DNA of 64,000 nt from Mangrovimicrobium sp048323675 (GCF_048323675.1 NZ_JBLWFK010000004.1:124001-188000); one strand, 5' to 3'. Positions 1 to 9,490 are shown, counted from the stretch's first letter. Translations and numbers: made by a program. The notes: a model not told the origin generated them from the letters alone.

Positions 1-635
1 GTGGTACAGGCGCCGATCTCCACGTCATCGCCGATCCGCACCCCGCCCAACTGGTGAATCTTTACCCAGCCGTCGGGACCGGCCGCAAACCCGAAGCCAT
101 CTGCGCCCAGTACCGTCTGCCCATGGACAGTACAGCGCTCTCCCAGCCAGACGTCATGGTAGAGCAGCACACCGGGGTATAAACGGCTGCCGCCGCCGAC
201 ACGGCTGCCGGCGCCGACGAAACACTGGGCTCCGATCACCGCATCGCGGCCGATCCTGGCACCCGCTTCGATCACCGCGTGCGGTCCGATACTGACGCCC
301 GGCGCGAGCTCCGCATCGGCGGCCACGACGGCACTGGGGTGGATGCCGGCAAGTGGCCGGGGTGTGCGATCGAACAGCTCGGTCAAGCGAGCGAATACCA
401 GGTAGGGGTTGGCGGTGGCAAGGCTGTCCACCGGGCACTCGGCGACAAATTCCGGCTGCAGGATGACTGCGGCAGCCCGGGTATCCGCCAGGTCCGCAAG
501 ATACTTGCGGTTGGAGAGGAAAGAAACCTGACCGGCGCCGGCCTCCGCCAGCGTGGCGAGGCCGGAGACCTGGCGCGTCGCGTCACCTTTCAGCTGCAGG
601 CTGAAACGACTGGCCAGTTCCCCGAGCGTGATCAC
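1..635 (-). CDS. lpxD: UDP-3-O-acylglucosamine N-acyltransferase LpxD, 3' end beyond window
   Basis: LpxD adds the N-linked 3-hydroxyacyl chain to UDP-3-O-acylglucosamine, the third step of lipid A synthesis. About 211 N-terminal residues are visible of a family usually near 340. The start is ITLGELASRF, followed by the uridine-binding N-terminal domain and then left-handed beta-helix hexapeptide repeats such as VSIGPHAV, ARIGRDAVIG and GGVRIGDDVEIGACTT near the edge. No ATG fits the N-terminus. A GTG at 633-635 matches the family start, lies 7 bp after the skp stop, and has a GGGAAG ribosome-binding site upstream. It is the last visible gene of the pyrH-to-lpxD operon. The family is certain; the C-terminus is simply off the window. 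Confidence 0.93.
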   Translation of the reverse strand, partial: MITLGELASRFSLQLKGDATRQVSGLATLAEAGAGQVSFLSNRKYLADLADTRAAAVILQPEFVAECPVDSLATANPYLVFARLTELFDRTPRPLAGIHPSAVVAADAELAPGVSIGPHAVIEAGARIGRDAVIGAQCFVGAGSRVGGGSRLYPGVLLYHDVWLGERCTVHGQTVLGADGFGFAAGPDGWVKIHQLGGVRIGDDVEIGACT

Positions 636-642
636 GGGGAGA

Positions 643-1164
643 TTACTTCCCGGCGGTGAGCTGGTTCAGTTTGTCGGTCACCTTGGCCGTGATGCTGTAG
701 CCGGCATCGGCGTGGATCACCGCTTCCTGGCGCATCAGCAGGCCGATACCTTCAGAGGCGATCAGGTCGCGCAGCACGTCCTGGACTTTCGGTGACATTT
801 CCTGCAGCAGCGCCTGTCCGGCGGCTGCTTCGGCCTGCTTGAGCTTGCCGGCAACGTGCTCCAGGTCGCTCTGCTTGCTGGCCAGTTTCTGGCGCATGCC
901 GGCCTGCTGGTCCTGGCTCATGACCGCGGAGTCCTTCTGGAACTTCTTCACCAGGTCGTCGAGCTCTTTCTTCAACTGGTCGAATTCAGCCTTGTCTGCC
1001 TTGAAATCGTCCTGGTTGTAGACCTCCTCCAGGCGCTTCTGCGCCAGGTCGGTCTGCAGGATGGCCTCCTGCAAGTTGACCACGGCGATCCTGCCCTGGG
1101 CCATGGCCATGACGGGCATGGTCAGCGCAAGGGTGGTCACAAGGGCTTTCAATAGTTTGGACAC
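643..1164 (-). CDS. skp: Periplasmic chaperone Skp/OmpH
   Basis: This 173-residue periplasmic chaperone binds unfolded outer-membrane proteins and hands them to the Bam complex. It starts with a signal peptide (hydrophobic LVTTLALTMPVMAMAQ, cleavage after AMA), then the typical IAVVNLQEAI strand and a long charged helical coiled-coil arm (roughly residues 45-120) that forms the tentacles of the trimer. Length matches the family. The start codon is GTG with GGAG six bases upstream. It lies 28 bp after bamA and 7 bp before lpxD, the standard gammaproteobacterial order. Confidence 0.93.
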   Translation of the reverse strand: MSKLLKALVTTLALTMPVMAMAQGRIAVVNLQEAILQTDLAQKRLEEVYNQDDFKADKAEFDQLKKELDDLVKKFQKDSAVMSQDQQAGMRQKLASKQSDLEHVAGKLKQAEAAAGQALLQEMSPKVQDVLRDLIASEGIGLLMRQEAVIHADAGYSITAKVTDKLNQLTAGK

Positions 1165-1192
1165 AATAATCTCCAGGTTCAGGTTATGTTGT

Positions 1193-3766
1193 TCAGAAGC
1201 CGCGGCCCAGGGTGAACTGGAACACCTCTTCCTGATCGTATTCCGCCGAATTGATCGGCTTGGCCAGGCTGAAGGTCATGGGACCAAAGCCGGTAATCCA
1301 GGTCACGCCCACACCCACCGAGTAGCGCAGTTCGTTCAGGTCGACGTCAAAGCAGTTGATCTGGCTCGCCGAGCAGCCGGTGGAAAACACGTTGCCCGCG
1401 TCGAGGAAGAAGGCGGAACGCAGCTGGTTCTGGTCCTCGATAAAGGGCAGCGGGAACAGGATTTCCGCGGCGCCCTCGATCAGCACGTTGCCACCGAAGG
1501 GGTCGGCGCTGCCGCCCGCGGTGTTGTAGACCAGCTTGCCGTCGGAGGCGACATAGCCCCCGGTGGTGCCGGACAGGACCGGGTTGCCCTCGTCGTCGAT
1601 TTCGACAATGGGCACGCCGTAGCGGTAGAGCTCCGCCTTGGTTGAGCGCGGGCCCAGGGTATTGCTTTGGAAGCCGCGAACCGAGCCGAAGCCGCCGGCG
1701 AAGAAGTTCTCGTAGAACGGCAGGTCGGTGGTATCCCCGTAGCCGTCGGCATAGCCCAGCTCGCTGCGCAGGCGCAGGGTCCAGGCCCCGTGGATGGGGA
1801 AGTAGATCTCACCGCGGTAGTTCAGCTTGTAGAACTGCAGGTCGGAGAACGGCACCGACACCTCCAGCGAGATGGAGTTCGCCGTGCCCCGGGTGGCCAG
1901 GCGGCCGCGGTTCAGGGTGGACTGGCTCCAGCTCGAGGTAAAGGTGTAGTTGAGGAACTCATCGCCGTTCTGGTCGAGGAAACCGGGCTCGGTGGGTAGC
2001 GTCAGGTAGCTGTCCGGCAGGGTTTCGATCGGCTGCAGGACTTCCGGCGCGGCGTAGGTACCGTCGGCCAGCAGCTGGCTGTCGTACCAGTAGTCCACGT
2101 TCTTCTGCAGGCGCGGGCTGGCCTTGATCTCCTGTACGGCGTAGGCGCCCGCGGTGATCTTGGTGTTCGATACGCCGAAGCTGAAGCCCAGGCGCTGGGT
2201 TTCACTGATCGGGTAACCGAAGTTGAGCGCCGCCCCCAGGGTGTCGGTGGTATAGCTCGCCACGTTGACCTCGGAGAGGTCGGTGGAACGGTAGAACAGG
2301 TTGAAACCGCGGCTCACACCGTCCTCGGTGAAGTAGGGATTGGTGTAGCTGAAGCTGTAGACATCCTGGTACTTGGAGGAGTTCAGGTTGATGCCGACCC
2401 GCTTGCCGGTACCGAGGAAGTTGTCCTGCTGCAGGTTCAGGCCGAGAATCAGGCCGGCGTCCTGGGCGTAGCCGAAGCTCGCGCCGATACTGCCGGAGGA
2501 CTGCTCCTCCACCGCGAAATCGAGGTCGATCAGGTCATCGTGGCCGGGCACCGCGGGAGTGTCGACGGTGGCCTTGCTGAAGTAACCCAGGCGCTCCAGG
2601 CGCACCCGCGATTGCTCGATGCTGGATGACGAGGCCGGGGCGCTCTCCATCTGGCGCATTTCCCGGCGCAGCACCGCGTCGGCGGTTTTCTGGTTACCCT
2701 TGAAGCTGATCCGGCGCACGTAGGTGCGCTTGCCCGGGTCGATGAAGAACTTCATGTCGACCACGTTGGTGCCCTCTTCCACCTCGGGAATACCGGTCAC
2801 CTTGGCGAAGTTGTAGCCCTCGTTACCGAGGCGGCGGGTCATGAACTCCTCGGTGGAGGTCACCAGTTGCTGGGAGAAGGTCTGGCCTTCGGACACCAGC
2901 AGGAAGCGCCGCAGGTCGTCCTCCGGCAACACCAGGTCACCGGAGAGGTCGACCGTGCCGATGGTAAATTTCTCGCCCTCGGTGACGTTGGCGGTGATGA
3001 ACACCTCTTCCTTGTCCGGGGATACCGACACCTGGGTGGAGTCGATGCGGAACTGCAGGTAGCCGCGGTCCATGTAATAGGAGGTCAGGGCTTCCAGGTC
3101 GCCCTGCAGTTTCTCCCGCGAGTACTTGTCGTCGTTGGTGAAGAAGGAGAGCCAGCCGGTGGTCTTGAGCTTGAACACGTTCTCGAGGTCGTCGTCGCTG
3201 AACACCTCGTTGCCCACCACGTTGATGTGCTTGATCGCGGCTACGGTGCCCTCGTCCACGTCGATGTTGATCGAAACCCGGTTGCGCGGCTCGGCTACCA
3301 CCTCGGCCTCGATATTGGCATCGTAGCGACCCTGCTGCACGTACTGGCGCTGCAATTCCATCTGCATGCCCTCGAGCGTGGAGCGCTGGAAGACCTGGCC
3401 AACCGCAAGACCCGCCCCCTTGAGGCCGTCGAGCAGGGCGTCGGTCTCGATCGCCTTGTTACCCTCGATATTGATCTCGCTGATACTGGGCCGCTCGGCG
3501 ACCACGACCACCAGCACGTTGTCGTCGCGCCCCAGCCGGATATCGTCGAAGTTGCCGGTGGCAAACAGGCTGCGTGCCGCGGCGCGCAGGGAGGCGTCGT
3601 CGACGAGGTCGCCGACACCGATAGGCATGGCGGCAAACACGCTGCCGGCGGAAATCCGCTGCAGACCCTCCACGCGAATATCCGAGATGATGAATGTGTC
3701 AGCTGCGACCACTGGGGCCCACAGGCAAAACACCAGGGCCACGATTTTGGATAGTCTTGTCGTCAA
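1193..3766 (-). CDS. bamA: Outer membrane protein assembly factor BamA
   Basis: BamA is the essential outer-membrane insertase for beta-barrel proteins. The 857 residues carry a signal peptide (to about VVAADTF), five POTRA domains (to about residue 425; FIISDIRVEGLQRIS begins POTRA1) and a 16-strand barrel ending in a C-terminal Phe (FTLGRGF), the usual assembly signal. The family motif VRGF appears in GSVRGFQSN of the barrel. It is slightly longer than E. coli BamA (810), with extra loop sequence in the barrel. The start appears to be TTG at 3764-3766, since no ATG precedes the signal peptide; its ribosome-binding site is weak, so the exact start is less sure. It lies between rseP and skp in one operon. 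Confidence 0.95.
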   Translation of the reverse strand: MTTRLSKIVALVFCLWAPVVAADTFIISDIRVEGLQRISAGSVFAAMPIGVGDLVDDASLRAAARSLFATGNFDDIRLGRDDNVLVVVVAERPSISEINIEGNKAIETDALLDGLKGAGLAVGQVFQRSTLEGMQMELQRQYVQQGRYDANIEAEVVAEPRNRVSINIDVDEGTVAAIKHINVVGNEVFSDDDLENVFKLKTTGWLSFFTNDDKYSREKLQGDLEALTSYYMDRGYLQFRIDSTQVSVSPDKEEVFITANVTEGEKFTIGTVDLSGDLVLPEDDLRRFLLVSEGQTFSQQLVTSTEEFMTRRLGNEGYNFAKVTGIPEVEEGTNVVDMKFFIDPGKRTYVRRISFKGNQKTADAVLRREMRQMESAPASSSSIEQSRVRLERLGYFSKATVDTPAVPGHDDLIDLDFAVEEQSSGSIGASFGYAQDAGLILGLNLQQDNFLGTGKRVGINLNSSKYQDVYSFSYTNPYFTEDGVSRGFNLFYRSTDLSEVNVASYTTDTLGAALNFGYPISETQRLGFSFGVSNTKITAGAYAVQEIKASPRLQKNVDYWYDSQLLADGTYAAPEVLQPIETLPDSYLTLPTEPGFLDQNGDEFLNYTFTSSWSQSTLNRGRLATRGTANSISLEVSVPFSDLQFYKLNYRGEIYFPIHGAWTLRLRSELGYADGYGDTTDLPFYENFFAGGFGSVRGFQSNTLGPRSTKAELYRYGVPIVEIDDEGNPVLSGTTGGYVASDGKLVYNTAGGSADPFGGNVLIEGAAEILFPLPFIEDQNQLRSAFFLDAGNVFSTGCSASQINCFDVDLNELRYSVGVGVTWITGFGPMTFSLAKPINSAEYDQEEVFQFTLGRGF

Positions 3767-3825
3767 GGTAAGCTCAGTCTGCAGGTCAGGCCCGTGGGTA
3801 TTGTTTTTGCAACTCGGCGCAGCGG

Positions 3826-5178
3826 CTACAGCCGCGTGAAGTCGTTATACAGGGCCAGCATCATCATGCCCAGAACCAGAAAGAGGCCCACCTGATAGCC
3901 CAGCGACTGTATTTTCTCAGGTACCGGGCGTCCCGCCAATAGCTCTATGCTGTAAAACAGCAAGTGCCCGCCGTCCAGAACCGGTATGGGCAGCAGGTTC
4001 AAAACACCCAGACTGACGCTGAGCAGGGCCAGGAAACCGATGTAGGACTCCAGGCCCGACTTTGCCGAGGCGGTGGCCACTTTAGCAATGGTAATGGGAC
4101 CACTCAAGTTTTTCGGCGAAATGAGCCCCATAACCATTTTCTTGATGGACTCGAAAGTAAAGCCGACCAGTTCCCCGGTGCGGGTCAGCGCCGCGCCCGC
4201 CGCCTCCAGCGGCCCGCGCTCGAATTTGCGCACCAGCTCCGGCGGCATCTCGGGGATCGCCACGCTGATACCGACCCGGCCGATGGTTTCGCCATTGTCT
4301 TCCGCTGCCTCGGGCGTAATCCGCCGGTCGATCATCCGCCCGTCGCGGTCCACTTGCAGGGCAATGGGGGTATCGGGCCGGGCGCGCACGTAATCCACCC
4401 AGTCCATCCAGCGAGCCATGGCGATGCCATCGGCGCTGAGTATCCGGTCGCCGGTCTGCAGGCCGGCGCGCTGTGCGGGGCTGTCATCGACGACTTCATC
4501 GACCACCGGCGGCACATCGGGGGTGTACATCACCAGCCCCAGGCCGCCGTAGAGGTCGGGCTCTTCCTGGTCCGAGAGCCAGCGCTCGATATGCGCCTCG
4601 GATTCATAGACCAGGTCCGAACCGGGGTATCTGGTGGCGAAGGTTATGGTGCCGGTGTCGCCGATACGCTCCAGCAGGGCGAAGCTCAGGGCCTGCCAGG
4701 TGGGGGTTTCCTTGCCGTCGACGGCGACGATTTCCTGCCCTGCCTCCAGCCCGGCCACATCCGCGATAGAACCGGACTTGACCTCGCCCAGCAGGGGCGC
4801 GTAGCCGGTTTCTCCGCCCATGAACAGGAACCAGTAGGCGACCACGGCGAGAATCAGGTTGGCCAGGGGGCCCGCAGCCACCACCGCGATACGCTGCAGT
4901 ACCGGTTTGCGGTTGAATGCCTTGTCGAGATCGTCCTCGGCTACTTCCCCTTCGCGCTCATCGAGCATCTTGACGTAGCCGCCCAGGGGGATCGCCGCCA
5001 CGCTGTACTCGGTGCCCAGCTTGTCGCGCCAGCTGGCCAGCGGCTTGCCGAAGCCAATGCAGAACCGCAGCACCTTCACGCCACAGCGCCGGGCGACCCA
5101 GAAGTGCCCGAATTCATGGACGGCGACCAGCACCGCGAGGGTGCCGAGGGTAATCAATATGGTTTGCAGAAGTTCCAT
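3826..5178 (-). CDS. rseP: Site-2 intramembrane zinc protease RseP
   Basis: RseP cleaves the anti-sigma-E factor RseA within the inner membrane after DegS, releasing the envelope stress response, and also removes signal-peptide remnants. The 450-residue protein (family size) has the zinc motif HEFGH at residues 21-25 in the first transmembrane segment. Two periplasmic PDZ domains follow (around GSIADVAGLEAGQEIVAVDG and SPAQRAGLQTGDRILSADG), and the third metal-ligand motif LDGGH lies near the C-terminus. It starts with ATG at 5178, 21 bp after dxr, and is followed by bamA 59 bp later. Confidence 0.95.
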   Translation of the reverse strand: MELLQTILITLGTLAVLVAVHEFGHFWVARRCGVKVLRFCIGFGKPLASWRDKLGTEYSVAAIPLGGYVKMLDEREGEVAEDDLDKAFNRKPVLQRIAVVAAGPLANLILAVVAYWFLFMGGETGYAPLLGEVKSGSIADVAGLEAGQEIVAVDGKETPTWQALSFALLERIGDTGTITFATRYPGSDLVYESEAHIERWLSDQEEPDLYGGLGLVMYTPDVPPVVDEVVDDSPAQRAGLQTGDRILSADGIAMARWMDWVDYVRARPDTPIALQVDRDGRMIDRRITPEAAEDNGETIGRVGISVAIPEMPPELVRKFERGPLEAAGAALTRTGELVGFTFESIKKMVMGLISPKNLSGPITIAKVATASAKSGLESYIGFLALLSVSLGVLNLLPIPVLDGGHLLFYSIELLAGRPVPEKIQSLGYQVGLFLVLGMMMLALYNDFTRL

Positions 5179-5199
5179 CAGACCAGGCGGTTTCCCGCG

Positions 5200-6381
5200 T
5201 CAACTTGCCAGCATTTCGGCCGCCAACAGGCGCGCCTCCGAATCCGCAGTTTCGACCACCTCAAGGGAGCTGGGTTCAACCACTTTTACCCGCTCCAGCA
5301 CATTCTCGATCAATTGCGGGATGGCGGTAAAGCCGAGCTTACCATCCAGAAACGCCGCGACGGCGACCTCGTTGGCGGCGTTACACACCGCCATCGCGGT
5401 GCCGCCGGTGGCGACCGACTCGCGCGCCAGGCGCAGGCAGGGGAAGCGCGCCTCGTCCGGGGCCTCGAAATCGAGCCGCGAAATCGCCACCAGGTCCAGC
5501 GGCGCCACGCCGGCGGCAATTCGCTGCGGCCAGCCCAGTCCATAGGCTATCGGCGTGCGCATGTCCGGATTGCCCAACTGCGCCAGCGTCGAGCCATCGG
5601 TGTACTGTACCATGGAGTGGATAATACTTTGCGGGTGCACTACCACCTCGACCCGCTCCGGCGTCAGGTCGAACAGCCAGCAGGCCTCGATGAATTCCAG
5701 CCCCTTGTTCATCAGGGAGGCGGAATCCACCGAAATCTTGCGCCCCATCGACCAGTTTGGATGGGCGCAGGCCTGTTCCGGGGTCGCATCCCGCATGCGC
5801 TCGTAACTCCACTCGCGGAAGGGACCACCGGAAGCCGTGAGCAGGACCTTGCTGACGCCATCGAGCCCGGGGCGCCCCTGGCGGTCTGCGGGCATGCACT
5901 GGAAGATGGCATTGTGTTCGCTGTCGATTGGCAGCAGGGTGGCACCGCTCTCGCGTACCGCCTGCATCAGCAGGTGCCCCCCCATCACCAGGGACTCCTT
6001 GTTGGCCAGCAGTATGGTCTTGCCAGCCTGTGCTGCCGCCAGGGTGGAGGGCAATCCGGCGGCGCCGACAATGGCGGCCATCACCGCATCCACCGCCTCG
6101 GCGGTCACGATTTCCCGCAGGCCCTCTTCACCCTGCAGGACCCGGGTGCCTGAATCCGGCCCCAGCAGTGCCTGCAGGCGTTCCGCGGCATCCGCATCCA
6201 TCATGACGGCCACTTCCGGGCGATGCGCCAGGCACTGCTGGTAGAGGCTGTCCACGGAGGTATTGGCCGCGAGGCCGTACACCGCATAGGCGTCGGGATG
6301 GCGGGCAATTACGTCGAGGGTACTGACCCCGATGGAGCCCGTTGAGCCCAGGACGCTGACCTGGCGTCGCCTGGCAGTCAT
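5200..6381 (-). CDS. dxr: 1-deoxy-D-xylulose 5-phosphate reductoisomerase
   Basis: Dxr (IspC) converts DXP to 2-C-methylerythritol 4-phosphate with NADPH, the committed step of the MEP isoprenoid pathway; its product feeds UppS encoded just upstream. The protein is 393 residues, the usual length. It begins MTARRRQVSVLG with the NADPH-binding GSTGSIG motif, followed by LLANKESLVMGG and the substrate/metal-site region SEHNAIFQC. The frame stays open far upstream, but the ATG at 6379-6381 is right by homology and sits 2 bp after the cdsA stop, indicating translational coupling. Confidence 0.96.
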   Translation of the reverse strand: MTARRRQVSVLGSTGSIGVSTLDVIARHPDAYAVYGLAANTSVDSLYQQCLAHRPEVAVMMDADAAERLQALLGPDSGTRVLQGEEGLREIVTAEAVDAVMAAIVGAAGLPSTLAAAQAGKTILLANKESLVMGGHLLMQAVRESGATLLPIDSEHNAIFQCMPADRQGRPGLDGVSKVLLTASGGPFREWSYERMRDATPEQACAHPNWSMGRKISVDSASLMNKGLEFIEACWLFDLTPERVEVVVHPQSIIHSMVQYTDGSTLAQLGNPDMRTPIAYGLGWPQRIAAGVAPLDLVAISRLDFEAPDEARFPCLRLARESVATGGTAMAVCNAANEVAVAAFLDGKLGFTAIPQLIENVLERVKVVEPSSLEVVETADSEARLLAAEMLAS

Positions 6382-6383
6382 CG

Positions 6384-7220
6384 TCACCAGCCCGCCAGCA
6401 GCACACCGAGGGCGAATACCGGCGCGGCGCCGCAGAGGCTGTCGAGCCGGTCGAGCAGGCCCCCGTGGCCGGGCAGCAGGTTGCCGCTGTCCTTGCAGCC
6501 ACACTCGCGCTTGACCATGCTCACGGAAAGATCGCCAACCACCGACGCCATGCTGGTGCTGAGCACCACGGCGAACACCGCCAGCAGGGAGATATGATCG
6601 CCGCGCGCCGGCAGCAGGTACCAGAGCAGCACACCGGCCACCAGCACGCTGGCGACGCCTCCCCAGAAACCCTCCCAGGTCTTGGCCGGGCTGACGGCCG
6701 GCGCCATCTTGTGCCTGCCGAGGGTCTTGCCGGTGAAGTAGGCGCCGATATCCGCCACCGCGACAATCAGCACCATGACCACCAGCAGCAAGCTGCCCTG
6801 GGGGAAACTGAGCAGGTAGACCGCCGCCGCCCAGGCCGGCGCCAGCACCAGCAGCCCGATCAGGCTGCACATGAAGCGGTTATTCCAGAGGGTTGCGCTG
6901 GCGGGGTAACTTTTTACCCAGAGCAATGCGAAGGACCACCACAGGCAGGCCAGGCCGAGAACCGGCTGGATATGCTCGCGCGGCGGCTCGGAAGCGAGGC
7001 TGCAATACACGTAAAGCACAGCCATTACGGTCATCAGCACCAGCAGGAACAGGCCCCGGCTGACGGGGCTGCGCCAGCCGGCCAGGCGCGACCACTCCCA
7101 GCCGCCGAGGACCACCAGCAGCGCAAACACTGCAGCCAGCGCGGGCTGGGGGAGATAAAATACGCCGGCCAGAAACAGCCCGGCCATGATCAGGGCAGTC
7201 AGGATGCGCTGTTTAAGCAT
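6384..7220 (-). CDS. cdsA: Phosphatidate cytidylyltransferase
   Basis: CdsA makes CDP-diacylglycerol from phosphatidic acid and CTP, the branch point of phospholipid synthesis, in the inner membrane. The protein is 278 residues with about eight hydrophobic segments beginning LTALIMAGLFLAGVFYL. The C-terminal signature SMVKRECGCKD...LPGHGGLLDRLDS is the classic CTP transferase pattern. The ATG at 7218-7220 (MLKQRILTA) was chosen over a longer frame because the upstream extension is composition-biased uppS antisense-like sequence. The gene overlaps the 3' end of uppS by 8 bp and ends 2 bp before dxr. Confidence 0.95.
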   Translation of the reverse strand: MLKQRILTALIMAGLFLAGVFYLPQPALAAVFALLVVLGGWEWSRLAGWRSPVSRGLFLLVLMTVMAVLYVYCSLASEPPREHIQPVLGLACLWWSFALLWVKSYPASATLWNNRFMCSLIGLLVLAPAWAAAVYLLSFPQGSLLLVVMVLIVAVADIGAYFTGKTLGRHKMAPAVSPAKTWEGFWGGVASVLVAGVLLWYLLPARGDHISLLAVFAVVLSTSMASVVGDLSVSMVKRECGCKDSGNLLPGHGGLLDRLDSLCGAAPVFALGVLLAGW

Positions 7221-7995
7221 CGGACCCCACACCGGCAGCCAGGCCGTCAGGTTCCCGCAGACCGAAGCGGCGCTCGCGACGGCTGTATTCGGCCAGCGCC
7301 CGGGCAAACTCCAGCTCGCCGAAATCCGGCCACAGGGTGTTGGTGAAGTAGAGCTCGCTGTAGGCGAAGTGCCAGAGCATAAAGTTACTGATGCGGGCAT
7401 CGCCGCCGGTGCGAATACACAGGTCCGGGCGCGGCAGATCGCTGATCGAGATCTGTGCGTCGAGCAGGTCGGCGTCGATATCCTTTGGATCGAGCGTACC
7501 CGCCTTTACCTGCTCAGCGAGGGCTCGCGCTGCCTGGGCGATATCCCACTGGCCGCCGTAATCCACGGCTATCACCACCGTCGCCTTGTCGTTGGCCTGG
7601 GTGAGCAATTCACTTTGCTGCATCAGGCGCTGCAGTCGCTGGGAGAAGCGGTCGCGGCGACCGATGAACCGCAGGCAAATACCATCCTTGTGCAATTCGC
7701 GTACTTCGCTGCGCAGGTAGCGCGAAAACAGTGCCAGCAGGGCACGCACTTCCGGCAGGGGCCGGCCCCAGTTCTCGCTGCTGAAGGCAAACAGGGTGAG
7801 TACGCCGACGCCGTGGTCACGGCAGGCTCGGATAACGTCGCGCACGGCTTCCACGCCGGCGCGATGCCCCGCGGGACCGGACACATTCTGCCTGCGCGCC
7901 CAGCGGTTGTTGCCATCCATGATGATGGCGACGTGTCGGGGCACCAGGTTGTGGCCGGCTTTGGATTCGCCGCTGTGATTATTATTGCCTGGCAT
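7213..7995 (-). CDS. uppS: Undecaprenyl diphosphate synthase (cis-prenyltransferase)
   Basis: UppS (IspU) condenses eight isopentenyl diphosphates onto farnesyl diphosphate to give the C55 carrier for peptidoglycan and O-antigen. The 260-residue cytosolic protein has the HVAIIMDGNNRWA signature, in which the Asp binds magnesium and diphosphate, then FAFSSENWGRP and the C-terminal RTGGDARISNFMLWH region. An N-terminal tail of about 18 polar residues precedes the core. It starts with ATG at 7995, 33 bp after frr, and overlaps cdsA. Confidence 0.96.
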   Translation of the reverse strand: MPGNNNHSGESKAGHNLVPRHVAIIMDGNNRWARRQNVSGPAGHRAGVEAVRDVIRACRDHGVGVLTLFAFSSENWGRPLPEVRALLALFSRYLRSEVRELHKDGICLRFIGRRDRFSQRLQRLMQQSELLTQANDKATVVIAVDYGGQWDIAQAARALAEQVKAGTLDPKDIDADLLDAQISISDLPRPDLCIRTGGDARISNFMLWHFAYSELYFTNTLWPDFGELEFARALAEYSRRERRFGLREPDGLAAGVGSDA

Positions 7996-8028
7996 GGTGA
8001 CGGGAAAACCGGTGTCTGTAACCAGACC

Positions 8029-8586
8029 CTAGATTTCCATCAGGTCGGCTTCTTTGTCCGCCAGCATCTTTTCGACACGGGCGATGAAGCCGTCGGTAAG
8101 TTTCTGGACTTCCTCGGCACCGCGGCGCTCATCGTCCTCGCTGATTTCCTTTTCCTTCTGCATTTCCTTGAGCAGCGCCATGGCATCGCGACGCGCGTTG
8201 CGAATGGACACCCGCGCTGACTCGGCCTCGGCGCGCGCCTGCTTGATGTAACCCTTGCGGGTTTCCTCGGTCAACATGGGCATGGGAATACGGATCACTT
8301 CGCCCGCCGTCGAGGGGTTGAGGCCGAGATCGGACTTCATGATGGCTTTTTCAATAGCGGGCACGGACGACCTGTCCCACGCGGAAACGCTCAGGGTCCG
8401 GGCGTCTTCCACGTTGATGTTCGCGAGCTGGTTGATGGGCGTATCCGCGCCGTAATACTCGACGCGCAAGCCGTCCAGCAGGCTGGGGTGGGCGCGCCCG
8501 GTACGGATCTTGTTGAAGTTGTGACCCAGCGCCTCGAGACTCTTGTCCATGCGCTCGCTGGCGTCACTCTTGATATCGTTTATCAC
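8029..8586 (-). CDS. frr: Ribosome recycling factor
   Basis: RRF splits post-termination ribosomes together with EF-G. The 185-residue length equals the family norm. The protein begins MINDIKSDASERMDKSLEAL and includes the conserved KIRTGRAHPSLLDGLRVEYYG stretch and the C-terminal helix KLTDGFIARVEKMLADKEADLMEI. The start is GTG at 8584-8586, with GGAGGAAG upstream. It lies 27 bp after pyrH, a nearly universal pairing. Confidence 0.97.
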   Translation of the reverse strand: MINDIKSDASERMDKSLEALGHNFNKIRTGRAHPSLLDGLRVEYYGADTPINQLANINVEDARTLSVSAWDRSSVPAIEKAIMKSDLGLNPSTAGEVIRIPMPMLTEETRKGYIKQARAEAESARVSIRNARRDAMALLKEMQKEKEISEDDERRGAEEVQKLTDGFIARVEKMLADKEADLMEI

Positions 8587-8613
8587 GTTGCTACTTCCTC
8601 CAGGAGCCCGGGC

Positions 8614-9339
8614 TTATTCGATCAGGGTACCAACATCGCCACCGCGGACGATATTGAGCAGGGCGCCGTGCTTTTCCATTTCAAAAACCCGCACCGGCAT
8701 GTTGTGATCGCGGCACAGGCAGATCGCGGTAAGATCCATGACTTCCAGCTTCTTGTCGAGGACCTCATCATAACTGAGCCGCTCGTAGCGGACCGCGTCG
8801 GGGAACTTCATCGGGTCGGCGGAGTAGACCCCATCGACCTTGGTGGCTTTCAGGACCAGTTCGGCGTCGATCTCGATGCCCCGCAGGCATGCGGCCGAGT
8901 CAGTGGTGAAGAACGGATTGCCGGTACCTGCACAGAAAATCACCACATCGCCATTGCCCAGCGCGCGAATCGCCTTGCGCCGGTCATAGTGATCGACGAC
9001 ACCGCTCATCGGGATGGATGACATCACCTGGGTGGCGATATTCGAACGCTCCAGGGCGTCGCGCAGCGCCAGTCCGTTCATGACCGTCGCCAGCATTCCC
9101 ATGTGGTCGCCGGTTACCCGGTCGAGCCCCGCGGCCTGCAGCGCAGAGCCGCGGAACAGGTTGCCGCCACCGACGACGAGCCCGACTTGCACCCCGATTC
9201 CCACCAGTTGACCGATTTCCAGGGCCATCTGGTCAAGCACCCGGGGGTCGATGCCGAAACTCTCCTTGCCGGTCAATGCCTCGCCGCTCAATTTGAGCAG
9301 GATGCGCTTGTACTTCTTGTCTGCAGACGTTTTTACCAT
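8614..9339 (-). CDS. pyrH: Uridylate kinase
   Basis: PyrH phosphorylates UMP to UDP and is a regulated amino-acid-kinase-fold hexamer. The chosen start gives 241 residues (MVKTSADKKYKRILLKLSGEAL), the same length as E. coli PyrH. Motifs include KLSGEAL, VGGGNLFRG, the SAxxMG-like DHMGMLATVMN region, and ATKVDGVYSADP near the C-terminal third. An ATG 12 bp upstream (9351) is in frame, but the 9339 ATG has a better-spaced GAGG. It heads the envelope operon here. The normal upstream neighbours rpsB and tsf are missing, and a terminator-like hairpin separates it from the membrane-protein gene upstream. Confidence 0.95.
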   Translation of the reverse strand: MVKTSADKKYKRILLKLSGEALTGKESFGIDPRVLDQMALEIGQLVGIGVQVGLVVGGGNLFRGSALQAAGLDRVTGDHMGMLATVMNGLALRDALERSNIATQVMSSIPMSGVVDHYDRRKAIRALGNGDVVIFCAGTGNPFFTTDSAACLRGIEIDAELVLKATKVDGVYSADPMKFPDAVRYERLSYDEVLDKKLEVMDLTAICLCRDHNMPVRVFEMEKHGALLNIVRGGDVGTLIE

Positions 9340-9455
9340 ACCCGGCCTCATCTTCCCGGCGACATTGATCGCAGGCCTAAACCGGGCAGTATCTTACAGG
9401 ACAACGCTGTCCTAGCCCAAAAGAATTCATCCGTTCAGTGGAAACGAGCGGGGAA

Positions 9456-9476
9456 AAGCCGGGACAGGCCCGGCTT
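9456..9476 (-). terminator. Hairpin after the PuuD-like gene
   Basis: AAGCCGGG pairs with CCCGGCTT across a 5-base loop. On the minus strand the stem runs into TTTT and then CCCC. It starts 15 bp downstream of the PuuD-like stop codon and would separate that gene from pyrH. The short U tract makes it a moderate intrinsic terminator at best. Confidence 0.5.
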
Positions 9477-9490
9477 GAACTGTCGTTACG

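Noticed and set aside
3964..6153. 729-codon open frame on the plus strand opposite rseP and dxr
   Set aside because: It spans two certain genes and the gap between them, and its sequence has no domain-like pattern.
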